From positions 42,805,525-42,869,524 of the forward strand of contig OX419335.1 of assembly GCA_948470475.1 (NCBI GenBank): a stretch of DNA of 64,000 nt, in the 5' to 3' direction. This DNA comes from Galaxea fascicularis. Its lineage: Eukaryota > Cnidaria > Anthozoa > Scleractinia > Euphylliidae. Within the stretch, counting starts at the first letter, position 1; every line of letters begins with the position of its first letter. Below, piece by piece: positions 12,401 to 23,138 of the stretch. Made by a program: the position numbers and the translations under genes. The notes under the pieces are model-generated. The model was given only the letters and a program-made list of their open reading frames with translations, was not told the DNA's origin and searched no databases.

Positions 12401-15400
12401 ATATCAAAACCACATTCGTCGAGTAGATTAATAACTTCATCTGCTTTGCCCAAGATGCTGTTTCTTTTTTTCTCTCGTTCCTACGTATGTACTCTTTTGT
12501 TTTGCACGAGTGCTATTACATGAGTATTGTTATGCGCCTTGGAGCCTTGTGGGTAAATCTGATACCGATACCGATACCGATACTGATCCCTTTGAGGTAC
12601 TGGAGGTTTGGGGTCACCTCGCAGCTCTTACAAGGTCTCACGTTAATGGCTCGGTGAAACAAAACAAACGCATTCTTCGATTTATTTTTAAGGACTTTAA
12701 CTCTGAGTACAATAATTTACTTAAAAGGGCAGGAACTGCAAACCTTAAGGATAAGCGCTTACAAAGCATGATTCTTACTATTTTCAAATGCTTTCATTTT
12801 TCTGATTATCCAAGATATTTAAAAGATATGTTTCGCTTGCGCTCTAGCACCTGTTTTTTAAGAGAACATAATATGCTCTGTTTGCCTAAACCATCGACGA
12901 CTTCTTATGGTATCAACTCCCCTAGTTACTTGGCAGCAATATCCTGGAACTCTCTTCCTGACCGTCACCGCACTATTTCTGATTTTACTTCGTTTCGACG
13001 ACTGATATCTACTGGGAATAATGATTTTGTACTCTCTACGTCAAGATAATTAGCATGTTAGTTGTCTAGGCAGTAAATTATATTGTATGTCACATAGAAT
13101 TCGGTTTTTATTATAATTAGTTATTAATGTAGTTGGCTCGAAGATATTAGCACTTGGGTGCTACTCTGTAAATTCAAGGGTAAATAAAGTTTATTGATTG
13201 ATTGATTGATTGATTGAACACATTGAAAAACAGTTCTTTAATGCTAACTTTTCCCTTGAAATTCATGAATATTTCCACAAAACGTAAAAAGAGCGAACTC
13301 AATACGTACATTTTTGGACGAGCCTCACAAACCCGCAAACCTCACTTTTCACTCAGTCTTTGCTCACGAGAAACGTTTCGTTGAAGACTACCGCTCTTCA
13401 TAGAGAGGATGCCGATACCGACTGGGGGATACCAATCAGTGAAAAATAAATATTTTAATATTTCGCAGTTTAAGAGTAAAATTAAGGGAAATAACAATTC
13501 TTGGTTTCGTGGCGAGTGATGGGCAAGGAAAATACACCAAGCGGACATATTTGTCTGCATTCCTAAGTCGGCTCAGTCTTGCACTGTAGTTTATATTTTG
13601 TTTTTTTTTTTGCATTGTTTGAACACTCGTTTATTACTGTGTTCTCCACACACCATCTTTCGTAGTTGATATTTATACATTCATAGTCTGTTCTGTTTTG
13701 GTTATCAGAAATGTTAAAGAATAGAATTTTGTTTTTATGTTTCAGACGTGACACTAAATAAAAAGGCAAAACAGCAAATTGCAGAGGCAATGAAAAACGA
13801 AAACAAGAAACAGGAGCCGTGCATTGATGTCCATATTCAAGCTCTTAAGATTTTCATCAATCTTTTCCCTAAAGGTATTACTTAATAAAAAGAAACGATA
13901 GTTGTGTATGTACTGCGTCTAGTATGAAAAGACATTTTGTTTGATAATCATTGACTACTCCACGACTCTGTACTGTGAAATACTTCACGAGAAATGAATA
14001 CTGTTTCGATATACGACATGCTCAAAGGCAAATGCATACCAAAATAAAAATTATTTCTACTGTTTTTTTTTAAACACTAACAGTACTTGGTTTTGTTTTT
14101 CAGCTGATGATAATGACGTTATGTTCACAGAGGAAATCATCCGGCCTGTTCTAGCGGCAATGAAGGTTGGTGAAGAAAAACACACACTTGTTTGTAAATG
14201 TGACGTAGGATGATGTGGTTCATTTTTTATTTGGTTCAATGCTAATGCTACTTAACTTTACTCGGCTAAATTAAGTGAAGACCCTCGCCTTAAATTGGTG
14301 GATCTGGATGGTCTTAACGTAAAACAACATTGAAACTAGTCATTAGGTTTACAGATTAATCACTGGACCTCACGACTGATAGGCAAACTTCTGCAAGGGC
14401 AAGGGCCGTTTCTATATTGGTTAACTTTTACACCCCATCTTACAGCAGTGTCTCGCTGACTGTATGTATTACCTTTGTCCTTTAACAGTCGCATGTATCG
14501 TCTCCAGAACTTCAGACTTGCGGATGTCAGTTACTAATGGCTCTCTCAGCAGATGGTGAGTATGGGACATGCTAATTGGACTGTGAGCATCCGCGGTGGC
14601 AGACATGGTGTAATACTATGTCGGACATAAGTTGACTGTCCGTTGGGGTACTCCTGTCCTGGAAACGAAAAACTCTTATTTGTTTGCCAGTTTTACTTCT
14701 AAACAGAAGGCGTGTATTAAGTAAGGTGACTTAAGTGGAAAAACCACAAGGAAACGAAGGAACAGAAAGCATAGCTCTTTAGTTGTGTGAAATTATCTGT
14801 CTGGCAGTGGCTCAAATACAACCCCACTGTTTTTAGTAGCAAAGCTGATTAAACCCCAGCTGTCAAAAATCACTTCTTCACTCCGGCCTTGAGTGTCGAA
14901 TGACTAGCTGATTTACTAAAGGCAAGGTGTATTGAAAATCCACCCTCTGTATACAAGCAGTCTCGCATCATTCTGATTGTTTCATTGTACTGTTATGTCC
15001 GTTTTACGGATTGTTCAGAGTAATTTGTTTTACTTGGTTTTTCTTAGTTTTACCACACTCAATTGCACATAAATCAAATTCATTTCCTCTCGAATTTACA
15101 GAGTAGCCTGTTGGCTAATATCTTCAGGAAAAAATGTACATAATAAAATACAAACAAACAAACAATAAAATATAAAATGTGCCTAAATCTTATCGCCCTA
15201 GTTTCTGTTTAAACAGGTTTAGAGATAAATTATCCAAAAGCGAGTTCCATAATTTAGCTGTTAAATACTTAAATCAGTGACGGTCATAAGTAGTTATCAT
15301 TCGATGAATACTTCCCTCCCTTTTCATTGGCTGAGAGCCCACCACGTGACCTGCAAATAACTGCCTATAAATAATGATCTGCTCATGCGTAATATCGTCT

Positions 15401-18400
15401 AAATGCGTTTTTGCTGCAAATAATATTCTGCTCATGAGCAATTGTAACCACGCTAGAATAAATTATTTAACTGAGAAGGAAACTAATTGATTTCTGCCAG
15501 CAGCGCACGCTTACCGCTTCCCAAAGAAAAGTATCAAAACAAACTTGGTGATCGAATGATAAAACAATTATTGAATTCGGTTATCGCAAAATATCGTGAT
15601 TTTCCAGTGTCTGCTCGCCACTGACAAATCACGATATTTTGCTCAACCTCGTCCAATAATTGTTAATTGTTCGCGGCTGAGGTGTTGTTGGTTCCTCAGT
15701 TGAAAAGCGCTTTAATAAACAAATGCGGTTTTAATAATTCAGAGGCCGCAGGTGAAATCATTGGTCGTTTTGGAGGAATCCAGGACTTGTTGTCAGCCTT
15801 GAGAGCTTTTCCCGACAATAAAGCAATTGCCTCGCACTGCTGTGGCGCACTGTGGAGTCTTGCTGTCAGCGGTATGCTGTATTTCTTATTTATGTAAGGT
15901 GGTGTTAACATTAGTCGTGGTACAGTTGATGTCTTTGGATTTCAGGGTTTCCAAATGAGAAAAACAGTGCACAAGTTACTTTTAGAGTAGTAAGGAAGGT
16001 TTCTCCTGAGGTCCTTTTTTCCCTTTTTTCAGCGTAGGGAAGGCTGATGAGATATATAACGCAGGTGGAAGGGATATGTGAAAATAATGGACTTGGAGAG
16101 AAGGGGAGGGGGGGGGGGGGTGTCTAAAAAAAAAAACATAATAATAAAATAGCGTCATTTTCCGATGGACAGTGGAACTAGTTGTCAGTCCGTAGCGAAA
16201 GAGGTTGCTTGAGTTACCAGTTTTTTGTCGTATTACAACCTCTATTTAGTGTCACGAGGGAAGAAATGGGGAGCGAGGAAATTGGAGGAAAAAAGGAGGG
16301 CTGTCTATCCCCTTCTGTGTTAACGCCTGCTGTGAGGTTTAAAGTTTGGATCCGGTTTACGGTCATTTGTTTTACTGTTAATATTTAGAAGCAAACTGTA
16401 AGATTGTGTCAGAGGAGCGTGGGTTAGAAGACATCGTGCTTGCAATGGGAAGGTACAATACAGATGTGGAACTAGTGGAAGCGGCTTGCTCAGCGTTGTG
16501 GTCCCTCTCCATGGAAGGTAAAATCTCATCTCAGGTTCGAACTGCTCGTGATAGTTACCCGGGGTTCGTTTTTCAAAATTGCTGTAAAGTTTTCAGACCG
16601 TATTTTTCTATCTAGTATATTAGATTGCAAACCTCTTCAAGTGCCTTGACCTTGTAACGTTTTTACCTAGTCCATGGGCTAGTGAAGGCTAGAATATACC
16701 AGCCAATTGGTGTCATTTGGTAGCCAAGCGTTTGTCACCTTTAAGGTCGAGATCTGACTTCATTGTTAAGTTTTCAAACTCTAGATCATTTAAATCATAG
16801 CATTTCTGGTAATGGACATTGCATACGTAAAATAGTTTTCAGGCGCAAAATCATTTAGAGAATTTCCACAAACGCAAGCCTGGATTTGATGGCAAATTAC
16901 GAACACTTGAACATGGTCATGACTCGCGTCGCGGTTAAGTGCATTCAACTAGATGTTTAGTTATTTATTTAATTTAATTTATTTTTCAGAGGAGAATCTT
17001 GAACTGATGGAGGACCTTAATGCTATCGAACTGATTGTGGACGCCATCAAAATGCATAAAAAGGTAATCAAGCTTTGCCTGAAGCAATCAACGTTTACAT
17101 AGTTTATAGTTTCTTTGATTCCGATTGACAGGAATTACTATTCCTTTACTGTAGAATAGGCCATATTCGTATTCTCGGTATTGAACTGGATCTAGCATGA
17201 AGTAGAGGCTCTTGCGGGGGAATACATTTACATATGAAAAGATTCCCCCGCAAGAGCCTCCACTTCATGCTAGATCCAGTTCAATACCGAGAATACGAAT
17301 ATGGCCTATTCTCTGTGAGTGTCTGCAGTCACCCTTTGACAGTTAAGCCTTTCATCTCACAATTTACTGAACCTAAGTTGAGTTCAATTTAACGTAGGTT
17401 AGTAAATTTTGAGATGAAAGACGGGTTAAAAACACGAAAAAAACATAACGCTCCCTTGTTTGTTCTCTTTCCTATTTTCCAAGTTCGCTTTGATGAAGGG
17501 CAAACAGTCGAAGTGTCAGCTTTTAGAATCCATGTACAGTGGTACATTATCAATTCCGTTGATAAAACCAAATCAGTTTCGTAACCACTCTGTGACACTA
17601 CAGTTTCGTTAGAAACCAACCCGCTTTTTTCATTTGTTTCTCAAGTGTTTGATTGTATTCATTCCAATTGTTGTAATCCAAAGCGTCTGTTAGTCATTTG
17701 ATACATGCATTACGTTTGTTTCTTAGGAACCAAAGGTGATAAAGAATGCTTGTATGGCACTAGCAAGTATTGTGGAGGCTCGGGGTGAGTTGGTGAAATG
17801 ATTGAATTGTCGAGGTATAGAGCGGTTTTCAATTGAGTGTTGTAAGACCAATCACAAGAGACGAAGATAGCTGAGTGAACCAATTTGAAGTTGAAGTAAT
17901 CACATGTAATCGGCGCCCACGCGGGAATACTCGTGTTTTGGTTTGCTTGTCATTGGCTGAGAAAGTGGCGCGAGTTTTGCTGGCCAATCACAGAGCGAGG
18001 TAAAGCAAAACCGAAGGAATTACTTGAGACACTAAATTACTTGAGACACTCAGTTGAAAACAGAGGTGGGTTAATTCAGGAACGTGTGTCTGGTTGCAAC
18101 TCCAAAGCAGAGTCAGCCCTTTTCCCCCTGCAGGGGTGTTGCCGTTGTTGTTGTCAAGTTGTTATTTTGGCTCCCTTAAACTTCACTTTGTGTTTTTTAT
18201 TCTTCAGAGGTCTGTGCTTACCAGTTGCTCAAGGCTGAGGGAATAGAAAGCATAATTGCGGCGTACAAGTGAGATACCTTGATCATTCGTTATCCACCAA
18301 AGATTTGTTTGTTCATACGCGCACCTAAGCGTGGAGGAAAAGAGAGCCCATTTGTTCACATGCACTGCTTTTCTCGTCGAGGTTGGGGGTGGACAGTGAA

Positions 18401-21400
18401 TTCTAGGTGCTAAAACAAATAATTTGGTTTTACCAACGGAGTTGATGATGTAAATTCTTGTGTACAACTCCCCCACCGACGCAGCACCTCGTTTGTTTAG
18501 AAACTCTCCCTTTAGTTAAAACAAATAGTTTGTTGGCTTGTTTGAAGTCTGGAGTAGAACTACTTGAACATTTGAAATGATACTTGCTTATGGTCTGAGC
18601 CGGAAAACTATATGCAAATAGTTCAGAAAAGCAGAAAATATATTGTAGGGGACTGGGCCAAGTTTTTTGTTGATTGTGTGACGAGAAGTGATTGACGTCA
18701 GGAAATTGTAAAATCGTAATAAGCCTTGTATCTTAGAATAAGACAAGAATAACCTTTCTCTCTGTGATCGCGAGAACCTTTGACTGAAAACAAATATAAT
18801 TTCTATAAACCAAGTGACCTTGTTTGGATACTGTCTCCGCAACCGGAGAATCCAGCAAAATATATTGTAGACATGAGGTACGGTTTTTGATTTGCGAATG
18901 ACACATTCCATCCTGATTTCAAAGAAGTCATTTAAATCTTTTTTTTTTCATTTATTTATTTAAATGGAAACCAATACTGCATACTCTCCCTGAAGCATTC
19001 AATGTACATATTGTTTTGTTTCCCCGCCTTTTAGGAACATGGAAAACAATGATGAAGTTGTAGAGAACATTTGTATCCTCTTTTCTGAGCTTGTGGAATA
19101 CGGTATGTATGTACGGTGAAGATTACCTTGTAGAAACAAAATAGAACTCGGCCTGGTATGTTCATTATTGAAGGAATGTAGGGTGACATTGAGATTGTCT
19201 CATGTGCATGACCTAAAAGGTTCGCATAACTTATTTTTTCTGACAGAACAATCAACCAAGTTTATCTTAAAATCGGCTGCGGTTTAAATCTGTCTCAAGG
19301 GTTGCCATTAAGGCGAAAAGGAAACCATATCATATTCCTGAAATATGGGCTTCATGCGGGTTCATTTCAATCTGTAGTAGGCTTGTCCACAAGTTAAACT
19401 TGCAAACATTTTGTTCCGACTGGAGAAATGAACAACTATGACAAAACGACTGAGAGAGAAACTAAGAGAGCACGCGCGGTGAGCGGGAGAAGGAACAAGA
19501 ACTCGAATAACCGGAAGAGCACAGAGCGCGCGCGGTGAGCGGGAGAAGGAACAAGAACTCGAGTAACCAGAGGAGCACAGAGCGCGCGCGGTAAAGGAAA
19601 CAAGAACTCGAGTAACCGGAAGAGCAAAGAGCGCGCGCGGTGAGCGGGAGAGGGAACAAGAACTCGAGTAACTTCAACCCGGTTCCTGAGACCGCAGATC
19701 AGAAACGCAGGATTTTTAAAAGTGCTAGCCATTTTGTACCCCTTTGCTAAGTGTTGTCGGTTGCAATGACACTTGAACATTGAGGCAATCTGAGGGGTTT
19801 TTCACTATCGTTGATCGTGATGGGGACTTCTTAAAAAAACACTGAAAATGTGAAGCTTGTATTGGGTTAGAAACTTACACTTTCGAGGCACGATCGTCCG
19901 ATTGTAGTCCTGAGGTGACCTAGACTGGTCAAGGCAGCCCTCAGGGCTACACTCACTCCAACGATAGTTAGTTTTGATATTAAAGACCCATGACGGACCA
20001 ATATGCTTTGCGCGCGTCTATTATTGTTTTGACAAACACAAGGAGGAGGCGCCATTGTGTGATGCGGTTGCCGAAGTTTGAATATTTCGCGTGCTTTTCG
20101 GTTGATCAGAGTACAATATGAGTTCATCACTGTCTTTATTGGAAAACTCTCTGGAGGAGAGAAATTTAGGCGAAAGATGGCTCAATAGTAGCGGATAACG
20201 CGAAGGAGGAAGACGAAGCCGTCAAGATTGAAGAGGTTTGAGAAAAATTTTCGGTAACTCCAAATGTTCCCTGCCTTCCATCTCGTTCACACGGGCTGTT
20301 AAAATGAACAAAGCGCTGATACATAAGCATTGTAACAAAGCTATAAGAAATAAACAAACCATCGAATTCTAGCAAGGTCCTAAACTTGATGCTCTGTGGT
20401 CTGTTTGATGCAGTAGATACTCAGCAAAGGCAGTTCGTTGCTTCCGAGAACCCAATAGTAATTTTCCTCTCTTGCCATAGTTCAAACACAGATGATCGTA
20501 CCATGATATAACGGGCACAACCAGATAAACGTGGCCTCCACTTACGCGAAGGTACGACCATCAAAATGCCAAACGATCAGAGCTTTCAGCTAAACTTCAC
20601 TTGACTTTTCGACTCACAAAAAATATGGCTACTTGACTTAACGCGCGCAAAGCATATTGGTCCGTCATGGGTCTTTAAGCTGTTCAGAACAGAAGTGCAA
20701 CAAGCACCAAAGGGTATAATGTAGTCATTTTTTTGTTTGAATTTTATGCTCACCAGAGGATATAAGGGATGAATTGAAACTAAATGCGAATGTAAGTGCG
20801 CTTCTCTCTAAAGCCAAGAAGACATTTTCAGGGGATGATTACGAGGTAAAAAATGAAGTCAATGTTGTTGTTGTTGTTGTTCATCTTAAAGCGTTTTAAC
20901 AGCACTGTCCTGCTGGGGCAGCTTTGTTTCGTCACAAGGGGAGAGCCGATTTGATCCTAGCTTGAGTATCAATCAACATCTATTATATACGAAAACAACT
21001 GTACAGTATCGGGCGTAAGGAGTCGGGGGAGGGGGCGTCCTTCCCTTCTCCCCCTAGGCCCCTCCGCCTGAAGATAGGCTGGTACTCGGGTTAATTTTAA
21101 CCCGGTAATTTCAGTATGTTAGATGCCGATCTCCAGAACATTGGATAGGTAGCCTTAGGTACTGTTTTTTTTTCTCGTGGCCTGTATTCAGAAAGCCTGC
21201 GAGCGCAGACGTATTTCCGGTTGTTGCTTCCGGTCTCGGAGAGAAGCGACAACCGGAAATACGTCTGCGCTCGAAGGTTAGTATTCAGATTAGTCGGTTA
21301 TAATATAAGGAGAAATCAAATGCTGGTCACTTTTGAAGCTAAATTTCCATAATTACTTCACAGGATTTACTTGTGGCTGCTACAAGTGCCTTAACTATGC

Positions 21401-21474
21401 TGGGGGGAGGACAGCGGTCAGGAAGGCGCAACAGTTCAGCACGGTCAAGACCAAGAAGTGCGGCGAGGAAATAA
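436..21474 (+). CDS. STKLD1: STKLD1-like kinase/armadillo protein (5'-partial, 24 coding exons)
   Basis: A protein kinase domain is followed by seven armadillo-like repeats and a basic Arg/Ser tail. Exons: 436-481, 866-924, 1141-1211, 2923-2975, 3317-3376, 3942-3981, 5599-5671, 5788-5868, 6232-6305, 7797-7888, 8139-8183, 8566-8603, 9450-9492, 13746-13874, 14104-14165, 14489-14555, 15743-15871, 16389-16517, 16990-17063, 17727-17784, 18208-18268, 19035-19102, 20757-20845, 21364-21474. Every junction is GT-AG and in phase; the sum is 1752 nt (583 residues plus stop). Seen: SDVWSLGC, VVENICILF and the order kinase then ARM, which match my recollection of human STKLD1 (about 680 residues). The Gly-rich loop and ATP-site Lys exons are not in the window or not recognised. 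The function of STKLD1 is poorly known. HRD and DFG are both intact here, so activity is plausible (inference). Confidence 0.9.
1325..1450 (+). repeat. dispersed repeat, copy 1 (family also at 39230-39412)
   Basis: It shares with 39230-39412 the ordered blocks GATTCAGCATGGAATTT / GATTCGGCATGGGATTT, TTGGAAGC, TTTTTTTGGG and CCCATTC(A/G)ATCAT. It lies in an intron of the STKLD1-like gene. The class is unknown. Confidence 0.5.
1750..2316 (+). repeat. dispersed element with CCTGGAAAA/TCCTTGAA ends
   Basis: The left part (1765-1815) and the right part (2278-2315) both carry repeated CCTGGAAAA and TCCTTGAA words. It is intronic. Similar wording appears at 47525-47665 in an INTS5 intron. The class is not resolved. 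Confidence 0.35.
2317..2922. other. intron sequence, nothing recognised
   Basis: Remainder of the intron between STKLD1-like exons 3 and 4. The minus-strand open frames here (2190-2465, 2480-2866) show no known motifs. Confidence 0.5.
4289..4640 (-). mobile_element. degenerate Ty3/Gypsy reverse-transcriptase remnant
   Basis: The minus-strand translation contains SSGYWQVEVH, a hallmark of Ty3/Gypsy RT. It is preceded in another frame by a connector ending in a SPWALP-like segment, and followed after a frameshift by a MPFGL-like stretch. At least two frame breaks are present, so it is dead. An open frame upstream (4802-5206, minus) may be more of the same element but has no recognisable motif. 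The remnant lies wholly inside the 3982-5598 intron of the STKLD1-like gene. Confidence 0.75.
4641..5400 (-). mobile_element. possible continuation of the Ty3/Gypsy remnant
   Basis: This is contiguous with the RT remnant on its 5' side. The minus strand has a 134-codon open frame (4802-5206) without known motifs. It is assigned by position only. Confidence 0.3.
6719..7337 (-). mobile_element. 5'-truncated CR1/L2-like LINE remnant (RT C-terminus)
   Basis: The minus-strand frame 7337-6966 contains LESIQRRATKFI, a typical thumb/C-terminal segment of CR1/L2/jockey-like reverse transcriptases. After a frameshift near 6990 the frame continues through RIWNLLINRF to a stop at 6719-6721. The element is a 3' fragment inside the intron between STKLD1-like exons 9 and 10. 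Confidence 0.75.
8343..8510. mobile_element. 168-bp MITE with 38-bp terminal inverted repeats
   Basis: The left arm 8343-8380 and the right arm 8473-8510 are inverted copies with three mismatches, starting GACAAGAATACC. The flanks share AGT, a possible 3-bp target duplication. It lies in an intron of the STKLD1-like gene. There is no coding capacity. Confidence 0.75.
8760..9440. other. intron sequence, nothing recognised
   Basis: Part of the intron between STKLD1-like exons 8566-8603 and 9450-9492. The 62-codon frame at 9046-9234 has no motif or splice support. Confidence 0.4.
9643..12490 (-). mobile_element. CR1/L2-like LINE, endonuclease plus RT, frameshifted
   Basis: About 2.85 kb on the minus strand. 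The endonuclease part (12440-11730) shows GDFNMN and SDHDL of the APE-like family. The RT part (11115-9820) shows VTPIHKKD, NYRPVSVLP, GVPQGSLLSPLLF and YADDT, and ends in WNQLPSAVKN followed by FRRLL. The 3' end carries a short tandem tail read as TTATC/TCTTA units at 9643-9675. The coding region is split over at least five frames, so it cannot make the proteins. It sits in the 4.25-kb intron 9493-13745 of the STKLD1-like gene, antisense to it. Confidence 0.9.
12510..13217 (+). mobile_element. 5'-truncated LINE fragment with (TTGA)n tail
   Basis: The open frame 12510-13049 encodes the RT C-terminal region (LKDKRLQSMILTIFKC, AAISWNSLPD, FTSFRRLIS). It is followed by a 3' UTR and a GATT-type tetranucleotide tail at about 13190-13217. 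The tail and C-terminus differ from those of the neighbouring minus-strand LINE, so it is a separate insertion, abutting it 5' end to 5' end. A short GATACC tandem at 12560-12586 marks its left edge. The frame is intact but is only a fragment. Confidence 0.85.
14556..15742. other. intron with a foldback at 15567-15663
   Basis: Intron between STKLD1-like exons. An inverted repeat built around CAATTATTG and AAAATATCGTGATT (arms about 35 bp, imperfect) lies at 15567-15663 next to the following exon. Nothing else is recognised. Confidence 0.55.
16108..16120 (+). repeat. poly(G) run
   Basis: Thirteen consecutive G after GGGGA in an intron. Similar homopolymer runs are at 27268-27281 (G), 37544-37557 (C) and 52032-52044 (C). 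Confidence 0.9.
17154..17311. mobile_element. foldback element with 70-bp arms
   Basis: Arms 17154-17223 and 17242-17311 are reverse complements with one mismatch in 70, separated by 18 nt. It lies in the intron between STKLD1-like exons 16990-17063 and 17727-17784 and would form a long hairpin in the pre-mRNA. There is no coding capacity. Confidence 0.9.
17850..18010. repeat. dispersed GC-rich element, copy 1 (family also near 48010-48140)
   Basis: It shares with 48010-48140 the ordered words ACATGTAA, GCGGGAA, GTGGCGCG and TTTTGCT. Both copies are intronic, one in each flanking gene. Confidence 0.45.
18269..19034. other. intron sequence, nothing recognised
   Basis: Intron between STKLD1-like exons 21 and 22. 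The minus-strand open frames have no motifs. Confidence 0.4.
19466..19676 (+). repeat. minisatellite, four degenerate units of about 48-56 bp
   Basis: Each unit reads GAGCAC/A, GCGCGCGGT, then GGAACAAGAACTCGA and TAACC. The third unit has lost about 8 bp. It lies in the STKLD1-like intron 19103-20756. Confidence 0.85.
19984..20674. mobile_element. 691-bp non-autonomous element with TTAA flanks (piggyBac-like)
   Basis: Perfect 34-bp terminal inverted repeats (19984-20017 and 20641-20674, beginning AGACCCATGACGG) are each flanked by TTAA (19980-19983 and 20675-20678). TTAA duplication is typical of piggyBac transposons. No transposase is encoded. It is intronic in the STKLD1-like gene. Confidence 0.8.
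21200..21273. mobile_element. short foldback with 30-bp arms
   Basis: Arms 21200-21229 and 21244-21273 match with one mismatch (CGAGCGCAGACG start). GTATTCAG occurs on both sides (21184 and 21282), a possible 8-bp target duplication. It lies 90 bp upstream of the last STKLD1-like exon. Confidence 0.75.
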
Positions 21475-22137
21475 AAGTGGTCACCATTACTGTCTGTCAC
21501 ATGTCTCCCGTGCTAGACACCGGTAGTAATATTTCCACGCTGCGGATCGATCCCATGTTTTCCAGTGTTTGACCGCACTCCTTCGCTGTGACCGTGGGTT
21601 TCAGCTTTATTTGCTTGGTTTTCTGATTGGGTAACTTCTTCATATGGTAGTCTTTGTTATGTGATTTACCAGGTGGAATCACCAATTTGATTTAAGTTTC
21701 AATGACAGTGAATATAAAATCGCTCTAATCACACATCATGATAGTAAAAAAAGTTGGATATGGAGTCGCTTCAGTGACAGCAAATCAAACTTTGCCAGTG
21801 ACGGAAAACCGTCCAGTCTTTGCAGTTTACGAGGGAGCTCAAGAATGTCCGCAGCCAAACATCTCGGGGCCGTGAACAGCTACTTTGCATTAGTACCCAG
21901 AATGCCATAACAGGTCTTGGTTGCTGAAAGCATTGTTACCCGCTTTAGGAAGGCAATTGTGATTATAGTTAACTCAGTGTAGTGTATTAAAATTGTTAAA
22001 TGGAAACATGAAGATCATAAACATTTGTTTTAATAGTTTTATTTATTTTTTGTAATGGTAACAGTTGCAGCACCAATGGTCCATGTATATTTTAAAACTT
22101 GAGCTTTTTAACAGACTGCAATCATTACTTTTGTTTG

Positions 22138-22143
22138 AATAAA
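22138..22143 (+). promoter_or_regulatory. candidate poly(A) signal of the STKLD1-like gene
   Basis: AATAAA lies about 660 nt after the stop codon. A second AATAAA at 22519-22524 is possible. Which one is used cannot be decided from sequence. Confidence 0.4.
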
Positions 22144-22159
22144 TATGGTACAGGAAAGC

Positions 22160-23138
22160 ATCTCAGGGTTTAATTTCTTGAAGGACTCTGAATTGTGTAC
22201 TTCCGGTTCTGAAGCCTTTTGTGGATGTCACGCAACGCTAGGGAGAGCGTTGTGTGACATACTGTAAAACGACTTTGAATTAGACCATAAAATGTACTGA
22301 TGACATTGAATTTTTGACAAGTAGATTTATTATGCTCTTTTACAATGATCAGTTTTTATATCCAGTAAGCCATATTTTGCTTGTTACAAAACGCCTTTTG
22401 CTGATACATACATTACAATTGACGTTAGTTGAAGGTTCCTAGATAGACGGAGTATTTAAGTCATAGACTGTATTTTCTGGATGTAGTATAATTTTTATAT
22501 GCTATCAGGAAACGTGTCAATAAATTCAAATGCATTGAATCTTGTTAGCTTGGTGTTTGGTATCGGTGATAGAGCGTCAATGATGTCCCGCCCGAAATTT
22601 GGAAGATCCCACTCCCGATTCTTTCTGTAACATTCTCGTAAAAAAAGTCAAACATCGCTTTTTTCCTGGAATATTCCAGAGCTATGCCATATTTCCCAGA
22701 AATATTCCACAGCCGTGAGTCTCCCGATTCCCAAAAAGTGACCATCCCAGTTATGAACACAACTTGAGTAGTAGTGATTCAGGCTTGTACCTTGTGTGGG
22801 AGTCAACCCATGACATCTAGCTCTGCGGAGCTAACAAAACAACTGGGAGGTGGCCTCTCGTGGATTCGTAATAGACCCGTGAGCAACGAATAGTTTATCA
22901 CGCTTTATTTTCACTTCAGCTAAAGTAGTGTTCACAACTGCGGTGATAACTTGCATCTTCATCCTTTGATCCGCTGTTCAAATATATGGTTACGTATATT
23001 CACGTTACCAGCCCAGTGTATGCGCCAGACGAGAGTTCATATTAACCAATGACATCATTGTGTGGACTTCTCGCAAATGGGGGTCAATGTTAAATCTTCT
23101 CTGAATCGCAAATCACACTCCAGCCCAAGGCTCGAGTA
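22160..23138. other. intergenic, no gene seen
   Basis: It follows the STKLD1-like 3' end. A degenerate stretch at 22560-22745 has repeated TTCC(A/C)GA and CCCGATTC words and may be an old repeat. There are no splice-consistent coding exons. Confidence 0.4.

Larger units (their letters stand above)
13746..21474 (+). other. STKLD1: armadillo-repeat exon block of the STKLD1-like gene
   Basis: Modules of 42-44 residues each follow the ARM pattern, with a hydrophobic helix ending in motifs such as CGALWSLAVS or CSALWSLSME. Modules are 13746-13874 (129 nt), 14104-14165 plus 14489-14555 (129), 15743-15871 (129), 16389-16517 (129), 16990-17063 plus 17727-17784 (132), 18208-18268 plus 19035-19102 (129), and 20757-20845 plus the start of 21364-21474. 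Each begins after the first base of a codon, and that base is G in each case. ARM repeats bind protein partners; the partner here is unknown. The last exon ends in an Arg/Ser-rich tail. Confidence 0.85.

Noticed and set aside
9643..13217. Twin-primed single LINE with inverted 5' half
   Set aside because: The two parts have different 3' tails and different RT C-termini, so they are separate insertions.
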